This document shows, one piece after another, positions 1 to 7,061 of a stretch of 14,757 nt of DNA. The notes under the pieces are model-generated. The model had not been told where the DNA came from, searched no databases, and saw nothing but the letters and a program-made list of their open reading frames with translations. The number at the start of each line of letters is the position of its first letter. The stretch's first letter is position 1. Source of the stretch: JAWOJF01 sp046481785 (GTDB lineage: Bacteria > Bacteroidota > Ignavibacteria > Ignavibacteriales > Ignavibacteriaceae); contig JAWOJF010000348.1 in assembly GCA_046481785.1 (NCBI GenBank), positions 1-14,757 of the forward strand. The letters run 5' to 3'. The translations under genes and the position numbers were made by a program.

Positions 1-58
1 GGCTTTAGCCACAATTTGCCTTAATTGTGCGTGTCCCGACCCTTCGGGGGCTAAAGCC
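1..58. repeat. Branched inverted-repeat element (three-way junction)
   Basis: GGCTTTAGCC (1-10) pairs perfectly with GGCTAAAGCC (49-58). Inside are two further perfect hairpins: CACAATT/AATTGTG (10-16 with 23-29) and CCCGA/TCGGG (35-39 with 44-48). Together they can fold as an outer stem closing two side hairpins, a compact clover-like form in DNA or RNA. REP/REPIN sequences and IS200/IS605 ends fold in comparable ways, but no family can be assigned from this single copy. Confidence 0.55.
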
Positions 59-79
59 AAAAATATTTGGAATCCTAAA

Positions 80-99
80 CCACGACATAAATGTCGTGG
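80..99. repeat. Perfect 9-bp palindrome
   Basis: CCACGACAT (80-88) and ATGTCGTGG (91-99) are perfect reverse complements separated by AA. The palindrome is followed by AT-rich DNA with no run of T on either side, so it is not an obvious terminator. It lies 21 bases right of the branched element and may belong to the same repeat family. Confidence 0.6.
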
Positions 100-269
100 C
101 AATAAATAAACAGTCTCTTTCAAGGAGAAGACATTTAAATTATTAGTTATGCAACAGACCCTGAAGCCTGGGGTTAATACACCTTTATTCACCACTTTCT
201 ACTTTTCGCACAATCTCTGCGAACCTGCCTGCCAGTAGAGGCTGGGGCAGGGATTAATGTTTTTTATTG

Positions 270-304
270 CCGACTGCGGACTGCCGACTGCCGGCTGGGG
301 ACTG
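270..304. repeat. Five tandem heptamers, consensus CCGACTG
   Basis: Five contiguous 7-bp units read CCGACTG, CGGACTG, CCGACTG, CCGGCTG and GGGACTG. The ACTG or GCTG end is kept and changes fall in the first three bases. The same 7-bp period, with a different sequence, forms the much longer array at 3872-4095, so heptamer arrays occur at least twice in this window. Confidence 0.75.
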
Positions 305-394
305 AATCGTAAATCAAAAAAACCAAAATCTAAAATCCTTTCCCTTTTCCCTTGTATTTAGTCCTTTTTCTTTTTAAATAGTGCCTGATTTTTC

Positions 395-399
395 AGGAG
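395..399 (+). promoter_or_regulatory. Ribosome binding site of the PorQ-like gene
   Basis: AGGAG lies five bases before the ATG at 405 and fixes this start. The site overlaps a small inverted repeat, CCTGA/TCAGG (384-388 with 393-397, four-base loop), that could partly hide it. A five-pair stem is short enough to be chance. Confidence 0.55.
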
Positions 400-404
400 T
401 TTAG

Positions 405-1343
405 ATGAAATTTAAATCCGCCCTGTTTTTTTTCTTTTTTATTGCCTTTCAGGTTGTAGTTTTAAGTCAGCAAAACACATATGAATTTATGAGAATTGAT
501 ATGAGTCCGCGTGCCGGAGATCTAGCCGGAAGCTTTGTCTCAAATAATGATGATCCTTATGTTATTTTTTACAATCCCGCCGGAATAAATTTACTAACTG
601 AAAATCCGGTTTCTTTCTCATTTGTAAAACACCTGCTTGATATTAACCTTGCCAGCATTTCGTATTCAACTGATTATGAAGATTATGGAAGATTTGCTGC
701 AGGTATTAAATATATCAACTACGGTAGTTTTCAGGGAGCCGACGAAGTTGGAAATAAACTTGGTGAATATGGTGCGGGTGAGGTTGCTTTTATAATCGGC
801 TATGGCAATAGTCTGGATGAAAATTTTTATTATGGTGCAAATGTAAAGTTTATATATTCAGGTATAGAGGAGAGGTCATCAACGGCATTAGCTCTAGATC
901 TTGGGCTGCATTATTCAATTCCCGGCGAAATGATGAATATAGGATTTTCTGTACTGAATATAGGCAGTCAGCTTTCTTATTATATAAACACAAAAGAAGA
1001 TCTGCCGCTTGATGTTGTGCTTGGTGTTTCAAAAAAATTAGAACATCTGCCGCTCAGGCTTTCTGTTGATTTTCATAAGCTTAATGAAGAGAGAGATGAT
1101 ATTGCCCAAAGATTTAAAGCATTTTCTGTTGGCGCTGAGTTTACATTAAGCAGAGTGCTTACACTTAGACTTGGTTATGATAATGAAAAAAGAAATGAAC
1201 TTAAAATCGGTAATTTTGCAGGTATAGCAGGTTTTAATGTAGGCTTTGGAGCAAATATCTCAGCATACCATTTTAGTTACGGCTTCTCTTCAATGGGAGC
1301 TATAGGCAGCTTACACAGGATAGGCATAACCACAAATATTTAA
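405..1343 (+). CDS. PorV/PorQ family outer-membrane protein (PorQ-like, type IX secretion)
   Basis: Predicted outer-membrane beta-barrel of 312 residues. A signal peptide spans about residues 1-21: Lys-Phe-Lys, a Phe-rich core, then Ser-Gln-Gln. The mature start, NTYEFMRIDMSPRAGDLAGS, followed by 'DDPYVIFYNPAG', is typical of PorV/PorQ proteins of the FadL-like barrel group. The rest alternates short strands with Gly- and Tyr-rich turns and ends in a hydrophobic strand. PorV and PorQ are accessory parts of the T9SS that moves proteins with a C-terminal sorting domain across the outer membrane. The length and the 'YEF' start favour PorQ over the longer PorV, but these lineages carry several paralogues, so the exact member is uncertain. 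The next gene encodes a T9SS substrate. The two are separated by a terminator, so they are neighbours rather than an operon. Confidence 0.8.
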   Translation: MKFKSALFFFFFIAFQVVVLSQQNTYEFMRIDMSPRAGDLAGSFVSNNDDPYVIFYNPAGINLLTENPVSFSFVKHLLDINLASISYSTDYEDYGRFAAGIKYINYGSFQGADEVGNKLGEYGAGEVAFIIGYGNSLDENFYYGANVKFIYSGIEERSSTALALDLGLHYSIPGEMMNIGFSVLNIGSQLSYYINTKEDLPLDVVLGVSKKLEHLPLRLSVDFHKLNEERDDIAQRFKAFSVGAEFTLSRVLTLRLGYDNEKRNELKIGNFAGIAGFNVGFGANISAYHFSYGFSSMGAIGSLHRIGITTNI

Positions 1344-1349
1344 ATTTTT

Positions 1350-1386
1350 ACAGGGACATGCAGGCAGCATGTTCCTGTTAGTTTTT
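1350..1386 (+). terminator. Intrinsic terminator after the PorQ-like gene
   Basis: A 12-pair stem, 1350-1361 with 1367-1378, contains one G-T wobble and has a five-base loop. It is followed by TAGTTTTT. It starts six bases after the stop codon and is well formed for a rho-independent terminator. Confidence 0.8.
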
Positions 1387-1508
1387 ATCACCCTTCTTTC
1401 ATCCGCTTTTGTAATTATCAAATTCATAAAAAATTATTAAGATCATAAAAGAATCAGGCTGTTTTAATAAAAAATATTTGAATTTTTATACGTAATGCAG
1501 TCCGCTTT

Positions 1509-1537
1509 TTTGGTTTAATTATTGAATCTTATTTTTG
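1509..1537 (+). promoter_or_regulatory. Possible Bacteroidota-type promoter of the secreted GH5 gene
   Basis: TTTG (1509-1512) and TATTTTTG (1530-1537) are 17 bases apart. They resemble the -33 TTTG and -7 TAnnTTTG boxes of the primary sigma factor in Bacteroidota. A start near 1544 would leave a short leader before the ATG at 1561, and no Shine-Dalgarno site is visible there. The region is T-rich, so a chance match is quite possible. A poor sigma-54-like reading, TGGTTT-N5-TTGA, overlaps it. Confidence 0.25.
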
Positions 1538-1560
1538 TTTATTAATCATTGAAATTTATT

Positions 1561-3729
1561 ATGAAGAATATTTTACTATCTGTTTTCATGCTGATTATGT
1601 TCTTTATTCAGCAGGGCTTTTCACAATCCGTAATAAAATATAATAACCAGGATTTATTTTTAAGCGGTGTTAATCTTGCGTGGGTAAGTTATGCAAATGA
1701 TATTGGTCCCCAGGAAACTGCGTATAACCAGTTTGCAGACGTTATGCTTGCAGTGCATGACAGCGGCGGAAATTCATTGCGATTTTGGATGCATACTGAT
1801 GGGACTGCAAGTCCCGCTTTTAATGATACAGGACTTGTAACCGGGCCGGGTGAGGGAACAATTCAGGATATGAAAACAATTCTGGATCTGGCTTGGGAGA
1901 GAGAAGTTGGAATGAAGCTTTGCCTCTGGTCTTTTAATATGCTGGAAAAATCAAAAGATTCTGTTGTATTATACCGTAACAGGAAGATGCTTGAAGATAT
2001 TGCTTATACTATAGCATATATAAATAACTGTCTTATCCCAATGGTAGATTCTTTAAAGGGGCATCCTGCAATTATTGCATGGGAAATATTTAATGAACCG
2101 GAAGGAATGAGTAATGAATTCGGCTGGTCTCATACGCACCACACCGCAATGGAGAATATTCAAAGATTTATAAACCTATGTGCGGGGGCTATTCACCGGA
2201 CTGACCCTGCGGCACTGGTTACAAACGGTGCCTGGAGTTTCCAGGTTATGACAGACGTACCTGCTGCTCCTGCCAAAGCCGGTGCAGATATATCAAAAAT
2301 GACAAACGCTGAAAAAGAACTAATGGAAAAGATTTTCATTCAGAAGTATGGCTGGGCTATGTTTGCCGAAGAAATTATTGCGCATATTCAAAAAGTATCA
2401 CAAGTGCAAAATATGAATTATTATTCCGATGAACGGCTAACGGGGGCAGGGGGTGATCCTGACGGTGTACTTGATTTTTATTCTGTTCATTATTACACCC
2501 AATTGGGAACAAATTATTCTCCCTTTAACCGGTCTTATTTATCATGGGGCCTGAATAAGCCTGTTGTTGTGGGGGAATTTGCTATGGCTGAAAACCATAA
2601 TGTTCTGCCAAGGACAGATATGATTATGCGGTTATACCAAATGGGTTATGCGGGTGCTATGCCATGGTCATGGACAGATATAAATTTTTCTGCAAGAGCA
2701 GATGTACTCTCTGCTATGAGAGTTATGTGGAATAATTACCGGGAAGCTGTTGATGTAAATGGCATAAGCGGAGAATGGCCAAATATTACTATTATAAATC
2801 CTGAGGAAGGCAGCGAATTTCCCGGGAATTCAGATATCACTATTGAAGCTGAAGCTGATGATAGTGACGGACAAATTATACTTGTTGAATTTTTTGTTTC
2901 AGATACAATTAAAATCGGAGAGAGAGATACACTCCCATTTTCCATCACATGGGAAGATGTGCCGGATGGTAATTATGTCCTTTCTGCAATTGCTGAAGAT
3001 GATAAAGGAAATAAAAGGACTTCCGGCAGAGTTAGAATAAAGGTAGGCGAACCGGCTTATACACGTATGGAGGCAGAGAATACACCAAGAACAGGATCAG
3101 GGATGGCAGTGGTAGCTAATCCGGCTGCCAGCGGCGGAAGGTATCTTGAAATGCGGACACAGTCAGGTACAGTTACATGGAATTTGCCGCACGTTCCGGC
3201 TGCGGGCAATTACGAAATTGTATTTGGTGCAAGGTTATCCTTTGACCGTCCGAAGAACCAGTTTATAAATGTAAACGGCCAGAGGGTTACCGAACTGGTA
3301 TTTGATAATACCGTTAATACATGGTTTGAAAAACCTTTAATGGTTGATCTTGCTGAGGGAGCTAATACAGTTCAGATGGAATTATCATGGGGGTGGATGG
3401 ATGTGGATTATCTTGCTGTCCCAACAGAGTTTGTTGTAGCCGTTGAAGAAAATCATGCTGCTCCATCAACATATTCTCTTGAGCAGAATTATCCTAATCC
3501 GTTTAATCCTGTAACCAGTATGCAGTATGCAATAGGCAACAGGCAGTTTGTAAAACTAAAAATATATGATCTTCTTGGAAGGGAAGTAGCAGTAGTAATT
3601 AATGAAGAGAAGGCACCCGGAACATACACAGTAAAATTTGATGCCTCAAATCTTGCCAGCGGAACATATTTTTACAGTTTAACTGCCGGGGATTATATTT
3701 CTGTAAAAAAGATGATGGTTTTGAAATAG
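1561..3729 (+). CDS. T9SS-exported GH5 glycoside hydrolase with Ig-like, CBM35-like and sorting domains (probable beta-mannanase)
   Basis: Secreted retaining glycosidase of 722 residues when started at ATG 1561. A TTG four codons upstream is in frame but less likely. Signal peptide ~1-22. The GH5 (clan GH-A) domain, ~25-400, shows 'SLRFW' (Arg74), 'IFNEPEG' (acid/base Glu179), 'SVHYY' (His310), 'VVVGEF' (nucleophile Glu339) and 'MPWSW' (Trp369), so the catalytic set is complete. An Ig-like domain (~405-497) and a CBM35/CBM6-like jelly-roll follow; the latter starts 'YTRMEAENTP' and ends near 'MDVDYLAV' (~500-622). The T9SS type A sorting domain (~637-722) contains 'NYPNPFNPVT' and a Lys-rich end. 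The N-terminal signature 'GGNSLRFWMHTDG' recalls GH5_10 mannanases, and the mannan genes downstream support beta-mannan or glucomannan as substrate, but subfamily and substrate are inferred. Export and cell-surface attachment by T9SS are expected. Confidence 0.85.
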   Translation: MKNILLSVFMLIMFFIQQGFSQSVIKYNNQDLFLSGVNLAWVSYANDIGPQETAYNQFADVMLAVHDSGGNSLRFWMHTDGTASPAFNDTGLVTGPGEGTIQDMKTILDLAWEREVGMKLCLWSFNMLEKSKDSVVLYRNRKMLEDIAYTIAYINNCLIPMVDSLKGHPAIIAWEIFNEPEGMSNEFGWSHTHHTAMENIQRFINLCAGAIHRTDPAALVTNGAWSFQVMTDVPAAPAKAGADISKMTNAEKELMEKIFIQKYGWAMFAEEIIAHIQKVSQVQNMNYYSDERLTGAGGDPDGVLDFYSVHYYTQLGTNYSPFNRSYLSWGLNKPVVVGEFAMAENHNVLPRTDMIMRLYQMGYAGAMPWSWTDINFSARADVLSAMRVMWNNYREAVDVNGISGEWPNITIINPEEGSEFPGNSDITIEAEADDSDGQIILVEFFVSDTIKIGERDTLPFSITWEDVPDGNYVLSAIAEDDKGNKRTSGRVRIKVGEPAYTRMEAENTPRTGSGMAVVANPAASGGRYLEMRTQSGTVTWNLPHVPAAGNYEIVFGARLSFDRPKNQFINVNGQRVTELVFDNTVNTWFEKPLMVDLAEGANTVQMELSWGWMDVDYLAVPTEFVVAVEENHAAPSTYSLEQNYPNPFNPVTSMQYAIGNRQFVKLKIYDLLGREVAVVINEEKAPGTYTVKFDASNLASGTYFYSLTAGDYISVKKMMVLK

Positions 3730-3732
3730 AAA

Positions 3733-3819
3733 ATTCAAAGATTGAAAGATTCAAAGATTGAAAGATTCAAAGATTGAAAGATTCAAAGATTGAAAGATTC
3801 AAAGATTGAAAGATTCAAA
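3733..3819. repeat. Tandem array of a 16-bp unit, five copies plus a partial
   Basis: The unit ATTCAAAGATTGAAAG is repeated five times without a change (3733-3812), followed by ATTCAAA. Each unit is two 8-bp halves differing only at C or G, and contains the inverted repeat TTCAA-AGA-TTGAA. The array starts three bases after the GH5 stop codon. Identical copies imply recent expansion. There are no spacers, so it is not a CRISPR. Confidence 0.9.
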
Positions 3820-3851
3820 AACCGGGTTCCGGTAAACGGAACTGGGGTTTT
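3817..3851. terminator. Bidirectional terminator-like hairpin between convergent genes
   Basis: Nested arms AAAACC (3818-3823) with GGTTTT (3846-3851) and GTTCCG (3826-3831) with CGGAAC (3837-3842) flank the loop GTAAA, with a 2x3 internal loop. On the plus strand the right arm ends in TTTT; on the minus strand it ends in TTTTTG. It can therefore stop both the GH5 transcript and the regulator operon. An alternative stem, ACCGG/CCGGT (3821-3833), competes with it. Confidence 0.55.
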
Positions 3852-3871
3852 ATTCATAAAATAACGAAATT

Positions 3872-4095
3872 CTGACCTCCGACCTCTGTTCTCCGATCTC
3901 TGACTTCTTTCCTCCGTCCTCCGACCTCTGACCTCCGTTCTCTGACTTCTGTTCTCCGTCCTCCGACCTCCGCCTTCTGACCTCCGACCTCTGTTCTCTG
4001 ACTTCTGTTCTCCGTCCTCCGACCTCCGACTTCTGACCTCTGATCTCCGCCTTCTGATTTCTGATCTCCGATCTCTGACTTCTGTCCTCCGTCCT
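3872..4095. repeat. Array of 32 degenerate heptamers, consensus CYGNYYT
   Basis: Reading from 3872 in steps of seven gives 32 uninterrupted units such as CTGACCT, CCGACCT, CTGTTCT, CCGATCT, CTGACTT and CCGTCCT. Position 1 is always C and position 7 always T. Position 3 is G in all but one unit (CTTTCCT). Position 2 is C or T, position 4 varies, and positions 5-6 are pyrimidines. The plus strand is strongly pyrimidine-rich. The array stops four bases short of the regulator gene's stop codon, so it lies in that gene's 3' untranslated region on the minus strand, where the RNA would be purine-rich. Confidence 0.9.
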
Positions 4096-4099
4096 TCGC

Positions 4100-5554
4100 C
4101 TACTTGATACCCAGTTCTTTGCACATCCTGTAAAAGTTAGACGGCGCCATGCCGAGTTTTTCTGCGGCGCTTGAATCTGAGCTTGATATACTTCTTACAT
4201 ATTTAAAATATTTTACCCGGAATAATCTTTCCATATCTTTTAACGGCAGCACTTGTCCGGAATATAGATCTTCAAAATTAGTTTCTTCCTTCAGCATAAT
4301 ATGGTTTCTTAAAATCATTGGATTGCTGATATCCTTTGCAGTAATTGTTCCGGCGCTGTTTATGATAAGCCTTTGAACAACATTTCTTAATTCCCTTACA
4401 TTGCCGGGCCATTTATAATTAAGTAGTATTTCATAAGCTTTTTCTTCAACATCGGGCCTTTGCACTTCCATATCCCTGCTGAAATAATCAAGAAAATGAT
4501 TGAACAGGAGCATAATATCTTCACCGCGTTTTCTTAGAGGCACAATATCAAGAGGAACAACATTAAGCCTGTAATACAGGTCTTCCCTGAACTTACTGTT
4601 CATTACTTCATTAGCAAGATTTTTATTGGAAGCTGCAATAATTCTTACATCAACATTTATTTTACCTGTCCTGCCTATCTTTTCAATTTCACCTTCCTGA
4701 ATTACACGAAGCAGTTTTACCTGTGCCGGCAGAGGGAGTTCAGCAACCTCATCAAGGAAAAGGGTACCGTGATTTGCTACTTCAAAGAGTCCGGGTTTGC
4801 TTGTATTAGCGCCGGTGAATGCGCCTTTCTCATAGCCGAACAATTCGCTTTCTATCAGGTCTGCTGGAATACTGCCGCAGTTAATTGGAATAAAGTTTTC
4901 ATACTTCCTTTTACTTTTAAGATGGATATTCCATGCAACAAGCTCTTTGCCGGTTCCGGAGGCTCCGTTAACAAGAATGTTTACTTCACTCTTTGCATAC
5001 TTCTCAATACTGTCCTTTAACTGCAGCATCGGCTCAGATTCGCCTATAATTCTTTTCAGCTCCAGCAGACTTTGAATGTTTTGTGTAAGCTTTTTATCAG
5101 ATTTAAGTTTATATCTTTCCAGCCTTTTCTTTTCAAAAGCATTAAAAATGCTGAGAATGAAATCGGTGGGCTGATAAATATAATCTTCAATATTACTGGG
5201 ATATTTTGTGCAATACCAGAATGCTCCTGCTCTCAGGAGGCTGTTGGCAAAATCATAATTGGTTATGTTGATTGTCATCTTTGTAATAACAATTATCTGT
5301 ATAAACTGGTCATAATTCTTAATCTGAGTTATAAGCTCTTCACCCTTAAGTCCGCCCGATATCTGGTAATCGAGTATAACAATATCATACTGATCGGGGT
5401 GTTCCTTTATTAATTCAAGGGCAGCCCTGCCGTTGGATACAACATCGAGTACCCTTATCCGGGTATCATAGTAGCTTAAAGTTTTTTTAACTCTTTTAAC
5501 ATCAAACTCTTCATCCTCAATCAAAAGAATATTTATTTTATCAGTTCTTTCCAT
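4100..5554 (-). CDS. NtrC-class sigma-54-dependent response regulator
   Basis: Transcription activator of 484 residues. The receiver domain (~6-125) has the acidic pocket Glu13/Asp14, phospho-acceptor Asp62 in 'IVILDYQ', Thr91 and Lys117, all the canonical switch residues. The central AAA+ domain (~168-400) has Walker A GASGTGKE (197-204; the usual second-position Glu is Ala), the sigma-54 contact loop GAFTGA (244-249), Walker B 'GTLFLDEV' and arginine-finger region 'FREDLYYRLNVVPL'. A Fis-type helix-turn-helix lies at ~459-484. It should use ATP to open sigma-54 promoters when phosphorylated. Its ATG overlaps the stop codon of the kinase gene by one base (TAATG), so the two are probably translationally coupled and form a cognate pair. 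The divergent sigma-54 promoter at 8420-8435 suggests autoregulation, and mannan genes nearby are likely further targets (inference). Confidence 0.93.
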   Translation of the reverse strand: MERTDKINILLIEDEEFDVKRVKKTLSYYDTRIRVLDVVSNGRAALELIKEHPDQYDIVILDYQISGGLKGEELITQIKNYDQFIQIIVITKMTINITNYDFANSLLRAGAFWYCTKYPSNIEDYIYQPTDFILSIFNAFEKKRLERYKLKSDKKLTQNIQSLLELKRIIGESEPMLQLKDSIEKYAKSEVNILVNGASGTGKELVAWNIHLKSKRKYENFIPINCGSIPADLIESELFGYEKGAFTGANTSKPGLFEVANHGTLFLDEVAELPLPAQVKLLRVIQEGEIEKIGRTGKINVDVRIIAASNKNLANEVMNSKFREDLYYRLNVVPLDIVPLRKRGEDIMLLFNHFLDYFSRDMEVQRPDVEEKAYEILLNYKWPGNVRELRNVVQRLIINSAGTITAKDISNPMILRNHIMLKEETNFEDLYSGQVLPLKDMERLFRVKYFKYVRSISSSDSSAAEKLGMAPSNFYRMCKELGIK

Positions 5555-7047
5555 TATAAAGCTTTCCTGTTTTTTATTCTGATTGTAAAAACGCAGCCAT
5601 ATTCTTCAAGATTTTCAGCATCAAGTTCCCAGCCGCATCTGCCTACAGCCATCTGGTAAGCTATAAAGCATCCGTAGCCCGAATTGGCCCCATCAATTTT
5701 TTTAGTTGATTCATTTTCAAGAAATATTTTTTTAATCCCCTTCTCTCCTTTTTGCAGCAGTTCTTCTTTTATCCCAACACCGTTATCCGATATTGTTATT
5801 GTTGAAGAGTTATCTTCTCTGTTGAATATTGTTTTAATATTGATTTTAACTGACCTCTTATTTCCATGGTCAATGCTGTTCTGTATCAGCGGCTCCAGTA
5901 TTTCCCATACAACAAATTCATTTATATTTACAAACGGCATTGATTCATCAAGGTCTAGGTTAAAGTCAAACATTTCGTTTTTACTGGAAATCCTAAGAAA
6001 GATATGTCTTACAATAAACCTTACACAATCATTTATGCTGGTATGAAACATAGGATTAATAATGGTATTAATCTCATGATCGTACCATTTCATATCATAA
6101 ATAATGCGGGAAATGAAATTTGAATAGGTTATTACGCGCCCCTTAAGATCGGTCAGATTTTCATTATTCATCTGCCGGACATCTTCCTTTATAAACCCTA
6201 TTATTTTTTCAGCCTTATGGTGCGTATGATAAATCCTTTTTGTAAACAGGGATTCTTTTTCAAACCTTATTTGTTTCTTAATATTCTCTTCATGCTCTTC
6301 AAAGAATTTTTCCTGGGCTTCATTCCTTTCTTTTACAGCCTGCGAGGAAACAAGAAATATGGCAATTAAACCAATAAGGATTAATGTTGAGTAAACTATT
6401 GTCACTTTGTTAAAGTTTGAGCTTACTTCTTCTGTTAGGAAAGAAAAGTCGGGGGTAATTTTCATGTACATTACCCCTATATACTCGCCGTCAGGAACAA
6501 AAGGAACAAGTATATTAAAGGTGTTCTGATTTTTTAATGTACTGAAAATTACCTCAGCAGATTTCATGTTGTCTTTTTCAGAAATAAACAACTGAACACC
6601 TTCGGAATGAGAATCAGGTTTAGCTTCATAAGGAGCAAGCGTACCGGCAAGGTAGGAGTGTAGTTTCCGCCCGCTGTCTATTATATAGAGCCTGTGGTTC
6701 TTTACCAGAATCAGGAAAATATCGTCCACACTTTTCTGAAGCATCTGCTGTTTAAAGATTACATTAAAAGAATAAACAATATCCTTATCCCCAAGATCTG
6801 AGGCCGACCTGTGAAGGAATAGATTTTCGAACAGCAGTTCCATGCTTGTGGAGGTAACAATAGCCAGTCTCTCAGCGGAATACTGCCTGTACCATGCCTG
6901 TGTTTCAGCAAGAAAATCATCCAGGGATGACTTTTGTACAAAAGCAACTATAATCTGGAAGAGGATTAGTACAATAAAAAACACAGTAATATGCCTGAGT
7001 TCAAACTTATACTGTGAAAACTTACTTAGTAATTTTTTTTTAACCAT
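5554..7047 (-). CDS. Membrane sensor histidine kinase with unusual phospho-acceptor region
   Basis: Sensor kinase of 497 residues. A transmembrane helix (~19-38) is followed by a periplasmic sensor domain of about 170 residues (~40-212) that I cannot assign to a family, a second helix (~214-234) and a charged, probably coiled-coil linker (~236-270). The candidate phospho-acceptor stretch is 'RIYHTHHKAEKI' with His274, His276 and His277; it lacks the usual H-E-x-x-x-P pattern. The HATPase_c domain (~375-490) is recognisable by N box 'PLIQNSIDHG' (Asn390), G1 box 'ISDNGVGI' (Asp421) and G2 box 'GANSGYGCFIAYQMA'. No HAMP domain is evident. It lies 14 bases after the binding-protein gene and overlaps the regulator gene by one base. 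The likely role is to pass a periplasmic carbohydrate signal, possibly delivered by the binding protein, to the sigma-54 activator. Ligand and partner contacts are inferred from gene order. Confidence 0.88.
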   Translation of the reverse strand: MVKKKLLSKFSQYKFELRHITVFFIVLILFQIIVAFVQKSSLDDFLAETQAWYRQYSAERLAIVTSTSMELLFENLFLHRSASDLGDKDIVYSFNVIFKQQMLQKSVDDIFLILVKNHRLYIIDSGRKLHSYLAGTLAPYEAKPDSHSEGVQLFISEKDNMKSAEVIFSTLKNQNTFNILVPFVPDGEYIGVMYMKITPDFSFLTEEVSSNFNKVTIVYSTLILIGLIAIFLVSSQAVKERNEAQEKFFEEHEENIKKQIRFEKESLFTKRIYHTHHKAEKIIGFIKEDVRQMNNENLTDLKGRVITYSNFISRIIYDMKWYDHEINTIINPMFHTSINDCVRFIVRHIFLRISSKNEMFDFNLDLDESMPFVNINEFVVWEILEPLIQNSIDHGNKRSVKINIKTIFNREDNSSTITISDNGVGIKEELLQKGEKGIKKIFLENESTKKIDGANSGYGCFIAYQMAVGRCGWELDAENLEEYGCVFTIRIKNRKAL

Positions 7048-7061
7048 AAGATTTTGTTAAA

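Larger units (their letters stand above)
1..404. other. Non-coding leader region rich in small repeats
   Basis: No convincing gene is seen in these 404 bases. The stretch holds a branched inverted-repeat element (1-58), an isolated perfect palindrome (80-99), an imperfect hairpin (224-251: CCTGC/GCAGG outer arms and CCAG/CTGG inner arms around TAGAGG), and five heptamers (270-304). It finishes with a T-rich stretch and the ribosome binding site of the PorQ-like gene. The density of unrelated small palindromes resembles REP-type intergenic repeat mosaics. No transposase is visible, and the left part may continue outside the window. Confidence 0.6.
3730..4099. other. Convergent intergenic region filled by two tandem-repeat arrays and a terminator
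   Basis: This gap separates the tails of the rightward GH5 gene and the leftward regulator gene. Almost all of it is accounted for by a 16-bp array (3733-3819), a hairpin (3817-3851), a short AT-rich piece and a heptamer array (3872-4095). No gene is supported. The long minus-strand open frame across the heptamers is a by-product of their 7-bp period. Confidence 0.75.

Noticed and set aside
1549..1560. TTG start four codons upstream for the secreted GH5 gene
   Set aside because: It only adds Met-Lys-Phe-Ile before a normal signal peptide starting at ATG 1561, and no ribosome site supports it.
3733..3819. CRISPR array
   Set aside because: Units are 16 bp with no unique spacers and no cas genes nearby. 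The right-end repeats (14559-14757) fail the same test because their intervals are also similar to each other.
3783..4124. 113-codon minus-strand open frame encoding Arg/Ser/Glu-rich heptad repeats
   Set aside because: It lies almost wholly on the 32-unit heptamer array. A 7-bp period yields a 7-residue repeat without stops in any frame, so the coding look is an artefact. It also overlaps the regulator gene's end.
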